This document shows, piece after piece, positions 57,790-64,000 of a stretch of DNA of 64,000 nt. The stretch covers positions 40,929 through 104,928 of the forward strand of contig CAYMLG010000010.1 in assembly GCA_964391195.1 (NCBI GenBank). The letters run 5' to 3'. A program made the translations under genes and the position numbers. The notes under the pieces were generated by a model, which worked only from the letters and a program-made list of their open reading frames with translations, was not told the origin of the DNA and searched no databases. Numbering within the stretch: the first letter of the stretch is position 1; every line of letters begins with the position of its first letter. This stretch comes from JAAYXE01 sp964391195. GTDB lineage: Bacteria; Chloroflexota; Anaerolineae; Anaerolineales; UBA4823.

Positions 57790-57956
57790 CTTAGAGACAC
57801 TCAGGACGCCTGTGCCGTTTGACCTACCAGAATGGACAGGCGAGTATTCGAATAGCTTGATACGTATTTTGATGTGCTTCTCGTTGTAACTCAACAATCG
57901 ACTCTCTCAGGCTTGCTGAATCTGTGAGAAAAACCGACCGGCCACCACTTTCCTTA

Positions 57957-57985
57957 ATTATCCAGAAATTTTTCTCACCTGTCAA
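57957..57985 (-). promoter_or_regulatory. Promoter of the RNase H-like gene
   Basis: On the minus strand TTGACA (57985-57980), 17-base spacer, GATAAT (57962-57957). Near-consensus; predicted start ~57950, giving a leader of about 210 bases. Confidence 0.7.
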
Positions 57986-58000
57986 GAAAAAAACGGTTAA

Positions 58001-58113
58001 TGTGTGCACGCACGACTTGTCAGAAGAAAGGATTGGTATTTTGGGGTTGGGGGTGGCTGCGCACCCTCAACCCCAAAATACCAATTACTACCGGCAGGTT
58101 GCCTGCACACACA
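58001..58113. repeat. Palindromic element with inverted ends TGTGTGCA
   Basis: Ends TGTGTGCACGCA (58001) and TGCCTGCACACACA (to 58113) are imperfect inverted repeats. They enclose a 54-bp stem at 58032-58085 (24-base arms, one mismatch, loop GCTGCG). The stem shares TTTTGGGGTTGGG and the GCTGC tip with copy B at 15163-15206, though the outer ends differ. Confidence 0.6.
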
Positions 58114-58219
58114 GTGAAAGAAAATGATAATGATGGGGCAACAGGCCTGCGCCGCCGGGGACGCAGCGTGAACCGGGCGGGCGGCCCACGCTGCGCCGCT
58201 CTTGCTCCATGACCGGCGT

Positions 58220-58303
58220 TTACATCATGAAGACCCACAACATGGCGATGAACAGCACGGTGAAGACCAGAATCTCGAACGTAGTCACCAGTTTCCTTGC
58301 CAT
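58220..58303 (-). CDS. Tiny single-helix membrane protein
   Basis: 27 residues, MARKLVTTFEILVFTVLFIA then MLWVFMM: a positively charged start and one hydrophobic helix, a typical small membrane protein. AAGAAGGAGGTCGCT before the ATG is a nearly perfect ribosome-binding site at optimal spacing, which argues strongly for translation. The same frame has an earlier ATG at 58384, which would make 54 residues, but AAGGAG there is only 2 bases from the ATG. Possible roles are a transporter or kinase regulator; nothing in the sequence fixes one. It is divergent from the MoxR operon. Confidence 0.6.
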   Translation of the reverse strand: MARKLVTTFEILVFTVLFIAMLWVFMM

Positions 58304-58442
58304 AGCGACCTCCTTCTTCTCCATCCAGAACCGTTGCCCAAGCACACACTTGCGGCGTTGTGTATGCTGGAGCCAGGACGCCATTTCTCCTTCAAAAGTT
58401 CCCGCCTCTGGCGCACAAAATCAGATAAAATCGGTCTGAACA

Positions 58443-58471
58443 TTGCGAACGGGCGGGGAGTAATTTATATA
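58443..58471 (+). promoter_or_regulatory. Promoter of the MoxR operon
   Basis: TTGCGA (58443-58448), 17-base spacer, TATATA (58466-58471), about 50 bases before the first start codon. A TATAGTAGAAT stretch follows. Confidence 0.5.
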
Positions 58472-58523
58472 TAGTAGAATTGGGTTAACTGACGGTTCGC
58501 ACCCCGTCGCTCGGAGGGGATAT

Positions 58524-59480
58524 TTGACTATTTCGATCAGCCAGGTCTCAACCCTCAGTGGTGAAGTCATAACCGAGGTCGAACGCGCGATTGTGGGGAA
58601 ACGTAAGCTCATCCTCCAGATTATGGCTGCCGTCCTATCCGGTGGGCACATCCTGATGGAAGACTACCCTGGCCTGGGCAAAACCATCCTGGCGAAAAGC
58701 CTGGCCAAAGCCCTGGGCCTGGACTTCAAACGCATCCAGTTCACCCCCGACCTGCTCCCGGGGGATATCACCGGGAGCTACGTCTTCGACCGCGCCCGCA
58801 ACGTGTTCGAGCTGCGTAAAGGCCCCATCTTCGCCAACATCATCCTGGCCGATGAGATCAACCGCGCCTCCCCGAAAACCCAGTCGGCCCTGCTGGAGGC
58901 CATGCAGGAAGTACAGGTCACCCTGGAGGGGGAGACCATGCGCCTCCACGAGCCATTCATCGTCGTCGCCACTCAGAACCCGATCGAATACGAGGGCACC
59001 TTCCCCCTGCCCGAGGCCCAACTCGACCGCTTCCTGGTTAAACTGGCGGTCGGCTACCCATCTCTGAACGACGAGCAAGAGATTCTACGCCGCCGCCGCG
59101 AGCGCCAGCAGGACGAGGTGGAAATCTGCGCCGTGGTGGACGCCCCCAGCCTGCTCGGCATGCGCCAGGCGGTGGAGAATGTCTTCGTCGATCCCGACAT
59201 CGAGCGCTATATCGCCAGCCTGGTGCACGCCACCCGCCAGGACAAGCGCGTGGTGGTCGGCTCCAGCCCGCGCGGCTCCCTGGCCCTGCTCAAGCTTGCC
59301 CGCGCCCAGGCCGCTCTGGAGGGGCGCAGCTACGTGATCCCCGACGACGTCAAAGTCTTCGCCCGCCCGGCGCTCGCCCACCGCCTCATCCTCCAGCCTG
59401 AGTATTGGATGAAGCGCCAGGCCGCCGAAGACGTGATCGACTCCATCCTCGACATGGTCCCGGTGCCCGTGCTCAACTGA
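58524..59480 (+). CDS. MoxR-family AAA ATPase
   Basis: 318 residues from a TTG start after TCGGAGGGG. Walker A EDYPGLGKTILAKSLAKAL, Walker B NIILADEINRASPKTQSALLEAMQE, sensor 1 VVATQNPIEYEGTFPLPEAQLDRFL, and a C-terminal lid with SSPRGSLALLKLARAQAAL. MoxR proteins act as chaperone-like motors with VWA or DUF58 partners. The genes downstream (small membrane protein, DUF4129, membrane protein, DUF58) overlap by 4 bases each and form one operon. The transglutaminase-like partner of this system is at 23.1 kb, not here. Confidence 0.95.
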   Translation: MTISISQVSTLSGEVITEVERAIVGKRKLILQIMAAVLSGGHILMEDYPGLGKTILAKSLAKALGLDFKRIQFTPDLLPGDITGSYVFDRARNVFELRKGPIFANIILADEINRASPKTQSALLEAMQEVQVTLEGETMRLHEPFIVVATQNPIEYEGTFPLPEAQLDRFLVKLAVGYPSLNDEQEILRRRRERQQDEVEICAVVDAPSLLGMRQAVENVFVDPDIERYIASLVHATRQDKRVVVGSSPRGSLALLKLARAQAALEGRSYVIPDDVKVFARPALAHRLILQPEYWMKRQAAEDVIDSILDMVPVPVLN

Positions 59481-59487
59481 CAGCCCG

Positions 59488-60006
59488 ATGAAACTGACCC
59501 CGCTCCAGATCTTTACCTGGATCGCCCTGTTTGGGGCTGCAGCCGCGGCTTCCCTCGGCTTCGCGCTGGCGGGCCACTGGTTGGCCGCCCTGCTGGGGCC
59601 CCTGATCGCCCTCGCCTGGCTTGCCGGGCGGCGCCTTAACCGGCGCGGGGTCCCCACCCTGGCGCTCTTCGCCTTCACCCTCCTGGCCGCCCTGGGCTTT
59701 TGGATGGGGCTCTCCACGCCCTTCCCGCCGCTGATGCTCGCCGGCGCCCTCGCCGCCTGGGACCTGGCCTTCTTCACCGAGCGCCTTGGCCTGGCCCAGG
59801 CCGTGAACACCCGCGGCGAGATCGAGGGCCGGCACCTGCGCCGCCTGGGCGTGGCGCTCGCCGCAGGTCTGGCTCTCTCCATCCTTGGTCCGCTCACCCC
59901 CCTCACCCTGAACTTCGACCTCGCCGTGCTCATCGCCATCACCGGCTTCGCCGGCCTGGTCGTTGGCATCACCCGCCTGCGCCCCGATCCGGAGAATAAG
60001 CCGTGA
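59488..60006 (+). CDS. Membrane protein of the MoxR operon
   Basis: 172 residues with about five hydrophobic helices (IFTWIALFGAAAAASLGFALA, LALFAFTLLAALGFWMGLS, LNFDLAVLIAITGFAGLVVGI). No recognised family. It is the second gene of the MoxR operon, 7 bases after moxR, and its end overlaps the DUF4129 gene by 4 bases (GTGA). Presumably a structural partner in the membrane. Function unknown. Confidence 0.75.
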   Translation: MKLTPLQIFTWIALFGAAAAASLGFALAGHWLAALLGPLIALAWLAGRRLNRRGVPTLALFAFTLLAALGFWMGLSTPFPPLMLAGALAAWDLAFFTERLGLAQAVNTRGEIEGRHLRRLGVALAAGLALSILGPLTPLTLNFDLAVLIAITGFAGLVVGITRLRPDPENKP

Positions 60007-60854
60007 ACTCGCGCAGCCGGCTGTGGACCCTGCTCGCCCTGTGCGCCGGCTTCCTGGGCATCACCCTGCTGGCCTCCGGCCTGAACCGCCTGCAGGTCGC
60101 AACCTTGCCGCCGAATGATCCCCGCCTGTACGGCGAACTGGCCGCTTTCATCGAACAACTGGCCTCGCCGCGCACCCTGCTCATCCTCCTCGCCTGCTCC
60201 GCCCCATTCCTCATTATCACCCTTTACCTGGTGCTCACCTCCCAATCGCGCCAGCGTGAGCGCCAGGGCCGCCGCAACCTGATCCTCGAAATCTTGCTGT
60301 GGACCATCGCCTTCGCCCTCATCCGCTTCAGCCTGGAGGAAAGCGGTGCTTTCCGTAACCTCGGCCGGGGTGAGGGCGATCCGGGAGATGCCCTGCTGCC
60401 CTACCCGCCGGTCCCCTTCTCCGGCAGCCCCTCCACCCTGGCTTCGGCGGCGGCCGCCTTCCTGCTCCTCGCCCTGCTGGCGGTCCTGGTCTACGCCATG
60501 TGGCGCCGCCGTCGCCCGACCTTCGTCCCATCCGAGCGTATCGGGCAGGAAGCCGCTGCCGCTCTGGACGAACTGCGCAGCGGCGCCGACTTTCGCAATG
60601 TGATCCTCCGCTGCTACGCCGACATGTGCCGCGTGATCGACGAACACCAGGGCCTCCATCGCCAGGAAGCCATGACGCCCCGCGAGTTCGAGGCCAGCCT
60701 GCTCGCCGCCGGCCTGCCCTCCGGCCCCGTAGAGCGCCTCACCCGCCTGTTCGAAACCGTGCGCTACGGCGCCCGCCAGCCCCGGCCCGAGGAGGAGGCC
60801 ATAGCCATCTCCTGTCTCACCGACATCGCCGCCGCTGCCCGGGGGTCCGTATGA
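60003..60854 (+). CDS. DUF4129 domain membrane protein
   Basis: 283 residues from a GTG overlapping the previous stop. Three membrane helices (residues ~10-30, 55-75, 140-165) and a C-terminal cytoplasmic DUF4129 domain (NVILRCYADMCRVIDEHQGLHRQEAMTPREFEASLLAAGLP, PVERLTRLFETVRYG). This domain is common next to MoxR and transglutaminase-like genes, where it is thought to link the membrane to the ATPase. Coupled by a 4-base overlap (ATGA) to the next gene. Confidence 0.85.
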   Translation: MNSRSRLWTLLALCAGFLGITLLASGLNRLQVATLPPNDPRLYGELAAFIEQLASPRTLLILLACSAPFLIITLYLVLTSQSRQRERQGRRNLILEILLWTIAFALIRFSLEESGAFRNLGRGEGDPGDALLPYPPVPFSGSPSTLASAAAAFLLLALLAVLVYAMWRRRRPTFVPSERIGQEAAAALDELRSGADFRNVILRCYADMCRVIDEHQGLHRQEAMTPREFEASLLAAGLPSGPVERLTRLFETVRYGARQPRPEEEAIAISCLTDIAAAARGSV

Positions 60855-61450
60855 CGATCCGCCGCCGGCTGCTCCTGGCGCTCGCCGGGCTGGTCCTGAT
60901 CTCTGTCCTCGCCTACTTCTTGCGCGAATACGTCGGGCGCTATCTGCTCACCCCCCTGCTCTACTTGCTGTGGATCGCCCGCATCTTCTACCGCATCATC
61001 CCCCAGTCCATAACCTGGTCCCTGCTATTGCTGTTCTTCGTCGTCCTGGCCTTCAGCAGCCTGCGCACCCAGCGCAGGCGCCGGCGCGCGCGTCCCCTCT
61101 TCCTGAAAGAGCGCGAAACTCGCCTCGAAACCTGGCTGAGCTGGATCGCCGCCCAGCCCCTCGGCAGCTACTCCCGCTGGCGCCTCGCCAACCGCCTGTC
61201 TTACCTGGCCATCGAAGCCATCTCCCAGGCCGAACGCCTCCCCCCGGAAGAGGTGCGGCGTATGATCGTGCACAGCGAACTCGACCTCCCCCCCGAGATC
61301 CACCGCTACATGCTCGCCGGCCTGGACCGGATGGAGCTCGAACCCAACCGCGGCCTGCTCGCCCGCTGGTTCCCCCGCTCCCGGTCTGCCGGCCTGGACC
61401 TGGACCCCGCCCGCCTGGTAGACTTCATCGAGACGAGGCTCGAGACGTGA
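60851..61450 (+). CDS. Membrane protein of unknown function in the MoxR operon
   Basis: 199 residues from the ATG that overlaps the DUF4129 stop; the longer open frame upstream runs through that gene and is rejected. Two hydrophobic helices (residues ~5-25 and ~55-70) precede a basic linker (RTQRRRRRARPLF) and a C-terminal helical domain (RLANRLSYLAIEAISQAERLPPEEVRRMI, EIHRYMLAGLDRME). The family is not one I can name. Its end overlaps the DUF58 start by 4 bases (GTGA). Confidence 0.75.
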   Translation: MTIRRRLLLALAGLVLISVLAYFLREYVGRYLLTPLLYLLWIARIFYRIIPQSITWSLLLLFFVVLAFSSLRTQRRRRRARPLFLKERETRLETWLSWIAAQPLGSYSRWRLANRLSYLAIEAISQAERLPPEEVRRMIVHSELDLPPEIHRYMLAGLDRMELEPNRGLLARWFPRSRSAGLDLDPARLVDFIETRLET

Positions 61451-62712
61451 AAAGCCATCTGCGCCCCCTCAGCCTGCTGATCTACCTGGTGCTTTTCCTC
61501 GGGCTGGCCAGCCTGAACGGCGGCATCCTCGCTCTCGCCATTCCCCTCATCGTCTACTTGCTGGCCGGGGTGGTCTTCAGCCCACAGCACATCCAGCTCG
61601 AGGTGAGCCGTGAACTCTCCCAACAGCGCATCGTCCCCGGCAGCCCGGTGGAAGTGCGCCTGCACGTGACCAACCGCGGCCCCGACCTGGAGGAGATCTT
61701 TATCGAGGATGACCTCCCCGCCGGCCTGGAAGTGATCTCCGGATCGGCCACCCTGCTCACCGCGCTGCCCAGCGGCGCACATGTGGAGCTGGCTTACACC
61801 GCCCGCGGCCGGCGCGGCGCCTACACCTTCACCGCGGTCAAGGCTACCGCAGGCGATCCTTTCGGCCTGGTCCGCACCCGGCGCAGCTTCCCCGCCCCGG
61901 GCCGCCTGACCGCCCTGCCCCACATCCCGGAGGTCAAGCGGGTCCCCATCCGCCCCCGCCTCACCCGGCCCTACGCCGGCCTCATCCCTGCCCGCCGCGG
62001 CGGCCCCGGCGTCGAATTCTTCGGTGTCCGCCTTTACCACAACGGAGACCCCCTGCGCCGGGTCAACTGGCGCCTCAGCGCCCGTTACGATGAAAAACTT
62101 TTCGTCACCGAGTTCGAACAGGAGCGCGTGGTCGATGTCGGCATCATCCTCGACGCCCGCTCCCGCAGCAACGTAGAGACCCAGGACGGTTCCCTGTTCG
62201 AATACCAGGTGCAGGCCGCAGCAGGGTTGGCCCAGGCCCTGCTGCGCGACGGCAATCGGCTCAGCCTGCTCGTCTACGGCCAGTACCTGGACCGCACCTT
62301 CCCCGGCTACGGCAAGATCCAGCGCGAGCGCATCCTATATGCCCTCAGCCGCGCCCAGCCCGGCGACAGCCAGGTCTTCGACACCCTCGAAAACCTTCCC
62401 ACCCGCCTGCTGCCCATCCGTTCGCAGGTTATCCTCATTTCGCCAATGCTCCCCGACGATCTGAACATCCTCCTCGGCTTGCGCGCCCGCGGTTACCAAC
62501 TGCTCATCATCAGCCCCGACCCGGTGAGATTTCAGTCCCCCGCTCTGGCGCCCACCCCCGCCGCCGAACTCGCCCTGCGCGTCGCCCGCCTGGAGCGCGG
62601 TCTGCTCTTCAACCGTCTTCGCCGCGCCGGCATCCACGTCATCGACTGGGACATCTCCGTCCCTTTCGATCAGGTCATGCGCACCACCCTGCGGCAGCTC
62701 CCCCTGACTTAG
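61447..62712 (+). CDS. DUF58 domain protein of the MoxR operon
   Basis: 421 residues from a GTG overlapping the previous stop. Two N-terminal helices, a beta-rich segment (VSRELSQQRIVPGSPVEVRLHVTNRGPDLEEI), and the DUF58 core RVNWRLSARYDEKLFVTEFEQERVVDVGIILDARSRSN, which has the VWA-like metal loop. Last gene of the MoxR operon. A paralogue at 21.8 kb is paired with the transglutaminase, so the two DUF58 proteins serve different partners. A small hairpin follows 120 bases later. Confidence 0.88.
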   Translation: MKSHLRPLSLLIYLVLFLGLASLNGGILALAIPLIVYLLAGVVFSPQHIQLEVSRELSQQRIVPGSPVEVRLHVTNRGPDLEEIFIEDDLPAGLEVISGSATLLTALPSGAHVELAYTARGRRGAYTFTAVKATAGDPFGLVRTRRSFPAPGRLTALPHIPEVKRVPIRPRLTRPYAGLIPARRGGPGVEFFGVRLYHNGDPLRRVNWRLSARYDEKLFVTEFEQERVVDVGIILDARSRSNVETQDGSLFEYQVQAAAGLAQALLRDGNRLSLLVYGQYLDRTFPGYGKIQRERILYALSRAQPGDSQVFDTLENLPTRLLPIRSQVILISPMLPDDLNILLGLRARGYQLLIISPDPVRFQSPALAPTPAAELALRVARLERGLLFNRLRRAGIHVIDWDISVPFDQVMRTTLRQLPLT

Positions 62713-62832
62713 CCTTCTACCCATCATCAGCCCGGTTTTCGGATTGATTCGTAGCCTATCACCCCTTAGCCGGGTTGCGGTCCAGGTCCCCGCCTCCCGG
62801 ATCTCCATTTTCACGGCAAATTACCCGTCTTG

Positions 62833-62851
62833 TGTTGGGATGGTCCCAACA
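62833..62851. terminator. Short hairpin after the MoxR operon
   Basis: TGTTGGGA and TCCCAACA pair over 8 bases around TGG. No T-tract, so weak as a terminator; it could instead be a regulator-binding palindrome upstream of the WYL gene. Confidence 0.4.
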
Positions 62852-62975
62852 ACGAGCGGGTATCCTGTGGTTAAACAACCTGGATGAGAGGGAAGCCAAC
62901 GCAGGCAGGCCAACCTGAGATTTCCCTGGATTGATGTTAAATTTCCCAACACCGCGTGCGAAACATCGGTTTTTG

Positions 62976-62984
62976 TGCTATAGT
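62976..62984 (+). promoter_or_regulatory. Extended -10 promoter of the WYL regulator
   Basis: TGCTATAGT matches the TGnTATAAT extended -10 form, about 45 bases before the start codon, and needs no strong -35 box. Confidence 0.45.
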
Positions 62985-63030
62985 TTTACAGAAGCATAGC
63001 GTCTGTCAATGAATTGAATAGGGGCCGTCA

Positions 63031-64000
63031 ATGGGCAGCAAAGAAGAGCGCAAATATGAAAACCTGCACCGCCTGGTGCAGATTCTGCTAGAGAAGCCGG
63101 AGGGGTTGACCAAGGCGGAAATCGCCCGCAGGCTGGGCGTGCACCGCTCCACTGCCGCCGAGTACATCGACAGCCTGGAGGGAATGAGTGTTCCGGTTTA
63201 CGAGGTCTCCCCGAACCGCTTTGCCATCAACCGCGACGAGTACGAAGTGCTTATCTCGGTGGATATGCACGAGAGCCTGGCCCTGCACCTGGCTACCCGC
63301 CTGCTGACCACACGCACCGATAAGCACTACCCCCACGCCGCCAGCGCCCTGCGCAAGTTAGCGACCGCCCTGGAGAAGCTCGCCCCGCTGATCAGCGATC
63401 ACATGCGCCGCTCCGCGGGTGTGCTCGACGGCGATCACCGCCGCCGCGACAGCGCCTTCCTGGAAGTGCTCGAAACCCTCACCCGGGCCTGGTCGCGCGG
63501 CCTCAAGGTCAAGATCACCCACGAAATGGAAGACGGGCAGACCTTTGCCTACACCTTCGCCCCCTACTTCATCGAGCCCTATGCCACCGGCAACACCATG
63601 CACGTCATCGGCCTGCGCCAACCGCCTGGCAAGATCCGCACGTTGAAGATCGAGCGCATCCGTACCGCCCGCCTGCTGGACGAGCCCTACACCATCCCCG
63701 CCGGCTTCGACCCGGGCGAGTACCTGAAAGACGCCTGGGGCATCTGGAGCGCCGGTGGGGAACCGCAGAAGGTGGTGCTGCGATTCAGCCCGCAGGCTGC
63801 CAGGCGCGTGCAGGAGACACAGTGGCATCACTCTCAGAAAACCGCCCTGCAGCCCGATGGCTCGCTGGTCTGGGAAGCGCAGGTGATGGAGTGGAAAGAA
63901 ATGCTCCCCTGGGTGCGCGGCTGGGGCGCCGACGTCGAAGTTCTGGAGCCGGATGAACTGCGGGCTGCGTTGACTCGAGAAACGAGCCGACTGGCGCGCC
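63031..64000 (+). CDS. HTH/WYL-domain transcriptional regulator, 3' end cut by window edge
   Basis: At least 323 residues from the ATG at 63031. The N-terminal winged helix (ENLHRLVQILLEKPEGLTKAEIARRLGVHRSTAAEYIDSL) is followed by a WYL-type ligand domain (TFAYTFAPYFIEPYATGNTM, HVIGLRQPPGKIRTLKIERI, RTARLLDEPYTIPAGFD) and a C-terminal WCX-like segment. WYL proteins sense nucleic acids or other ligands, and in many bacteria sit beside CRISPR-Cas or other defence genes. The target here is unknown because the genes to the right are outside the window. Confidence 0.88.
   Translation, partial: MGSKEERKYENLHRLVQILLEKPEGLTKAEIARRLGVHRSTAAEYIDSLEGMSVPVYEVSPNRFAINRDEYEVLISVDMHESLALHLATRLLTTRTDKHYPHAASALRKLATALEKLAPLISDHMRRSAGVLDGDHRRRDSAFLEVLETLTRAWSRGLKVKITHEMEDGQTFAYTFAPYFIEPYATGNTMHVIGLRQPPGKIRTLKIERIRTARLLDEPYTIPAGFDPGEYLKDAWGIWSAGGEPQKVVLRFSPQAARRVQETQWHHSQKTALQPDGSLVWEAQVMEWKEMLPWVRGWGADVEVLEPDELRAALTRETSRLAR

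Larger units (their letters stand above)
57739..58219. other. Leader and intergenic region of the RNase H-like gene
   Basis: Contains the minus-strand promoter, a hairpin near the ribosome site, an AT-rich stretch and a palindromic element (58001-58113). A 61-codon minus-strand frame here starts upstream of the promoter and has no ribosome site, so I do not call it. Confidence 0.55.
62713..63030. other. Intergenic region between the MoxR operon and the WYL regulator
   Basis: About 320 bases. It holds a hairpin (62833-62851) and an extended -10 promoter (62976-62984); the rest shows no gene or recognisable site. Confidence 0.6.

Noticed and set aside
57824..58009. 61-codon minus-strand frame
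   Set aside because: Its start lies upstream of the promoter that transcribes the region and has no ribosome site.
59085..60659. 524-codon minus-strand frame
   Set aside because: Antisense to moxR, the small membrane gene and the DUF4129 gene, which form a coupled operon.
1..64000. CRISPR array, tRNA, rRNA, intact transposase, prophage
   Set aside because: No regularly spaced repeats, cloverleaf, rRNA core sequences or recognisable transposase or phage genes were seen by reading; a covariance-model scan could still find a missed RNA.

Overview
The window is GC-rich and densely coded. It looks like a chromosomal segment of an aerobic or facultatively aerobic filamentous-type bacterium, most likely Chloroflexota (Anaerolineae-like). 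That placement is inference. It rests on the gene repertoire (exosortase paired with a VIT/VWA PEP-CTERM membrane protein, cyclase/NB-ARC/TPR regulator, Thr/Pro-rich SH3 and LamG-like lipoproteins) and on codon style, not on a marker gene. I saw no rRNA, tRNA, CRISPR array, phage or intact insertion sequence.

Left part (1-14.9 kb, minus strand): two polytopic membrane proteins of glycosyltransferase type, an M23 peptidase, then a long fatty-acid beta-oxidation operon. Read from its promoter the operon runs TetR regulator, metallo-beta-lactamase hydrolase, two acyl-CoA dehydrogenases, alpha/beta hydrolase lipoprotein, LamG-like lipoprotein, FadN-type multifunctional protein, FadA thiolase, SCP2 protein and an intrinsic terminator. 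A near-consensus promoter with an 18-bp palindromic operator sits in front of the TetR gene.

14.9-17.2 kb holds a non-coding stretch rich in repeats: long-stem palindromic elements with shared ends, and copy 1 of a ~235-bp dispersed repeat. A MOP-flippase-like membrane gene follows. 17.2-26.4 kb (plus strand): fused 2-oxoacid dehydrogenase E1, crotonase (PaaF-like), double-domain hydroxyacyl-CoA dehydrogenase (PaaH-like), a DUF58/transglutaminase pair and a dolichol-phosphate-mannose-type glycosyltransferase.

26.5-37.9 kb (plus strand) is an aromatic catabolic island. It has a phenylacetyl-CoA epoxidase set (PaaA, a tandem-duplicated PaaB, PaaC, PaaD) with a MenB/BadI-like crotonase and an aldehyde dehydrogenase. 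A homogentisate set follows (4-hydroxyphenylpyruvate dioxygenase, FAH-family hydrolase, homogentisate dioxygenase) together with EthD, aldo/keto reductase, cupin and flavin-reductase proteins. PaaE, PaaK and a recognisable maleylacetoacetate isomerase are not in the window. The PaaF/PaaH-like genes at 19-22 kb could complete the lower pathway.

37.9-42.3 kb: HD-GYP response regulator, MBL hydrolase, sirtuin with a desuccinylase signature, and an MFS exporter, ending in a perfect 52-bp palindrome. 42.4-49.7 kb (minus strand): SH3 lipoprotein, cyclase/NB-ARC/TPR regulator, DinB protein and a three-gene ABC-2 exporter. 49.7-50.8 kb is non-coding, with a 34-bp palindrome, copy 2 of the dispersed repeat and a terminator. 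50.8-56.9 kb: PEP-CTERM VIT/VWA membrane protein, exosortase-EpsI fusion, membrane protein and PadR regulator with its operator. 57.1-58.3 kb: RNase HI-like protein with a long leader, a hairpin element and a tiny membrane protein. 58.5-62.7 kb: a MoxR/DUF4129/DUF58 operon with 4-bp start/stop overlaps. A WYL-domain regulator is cut by the right edge.
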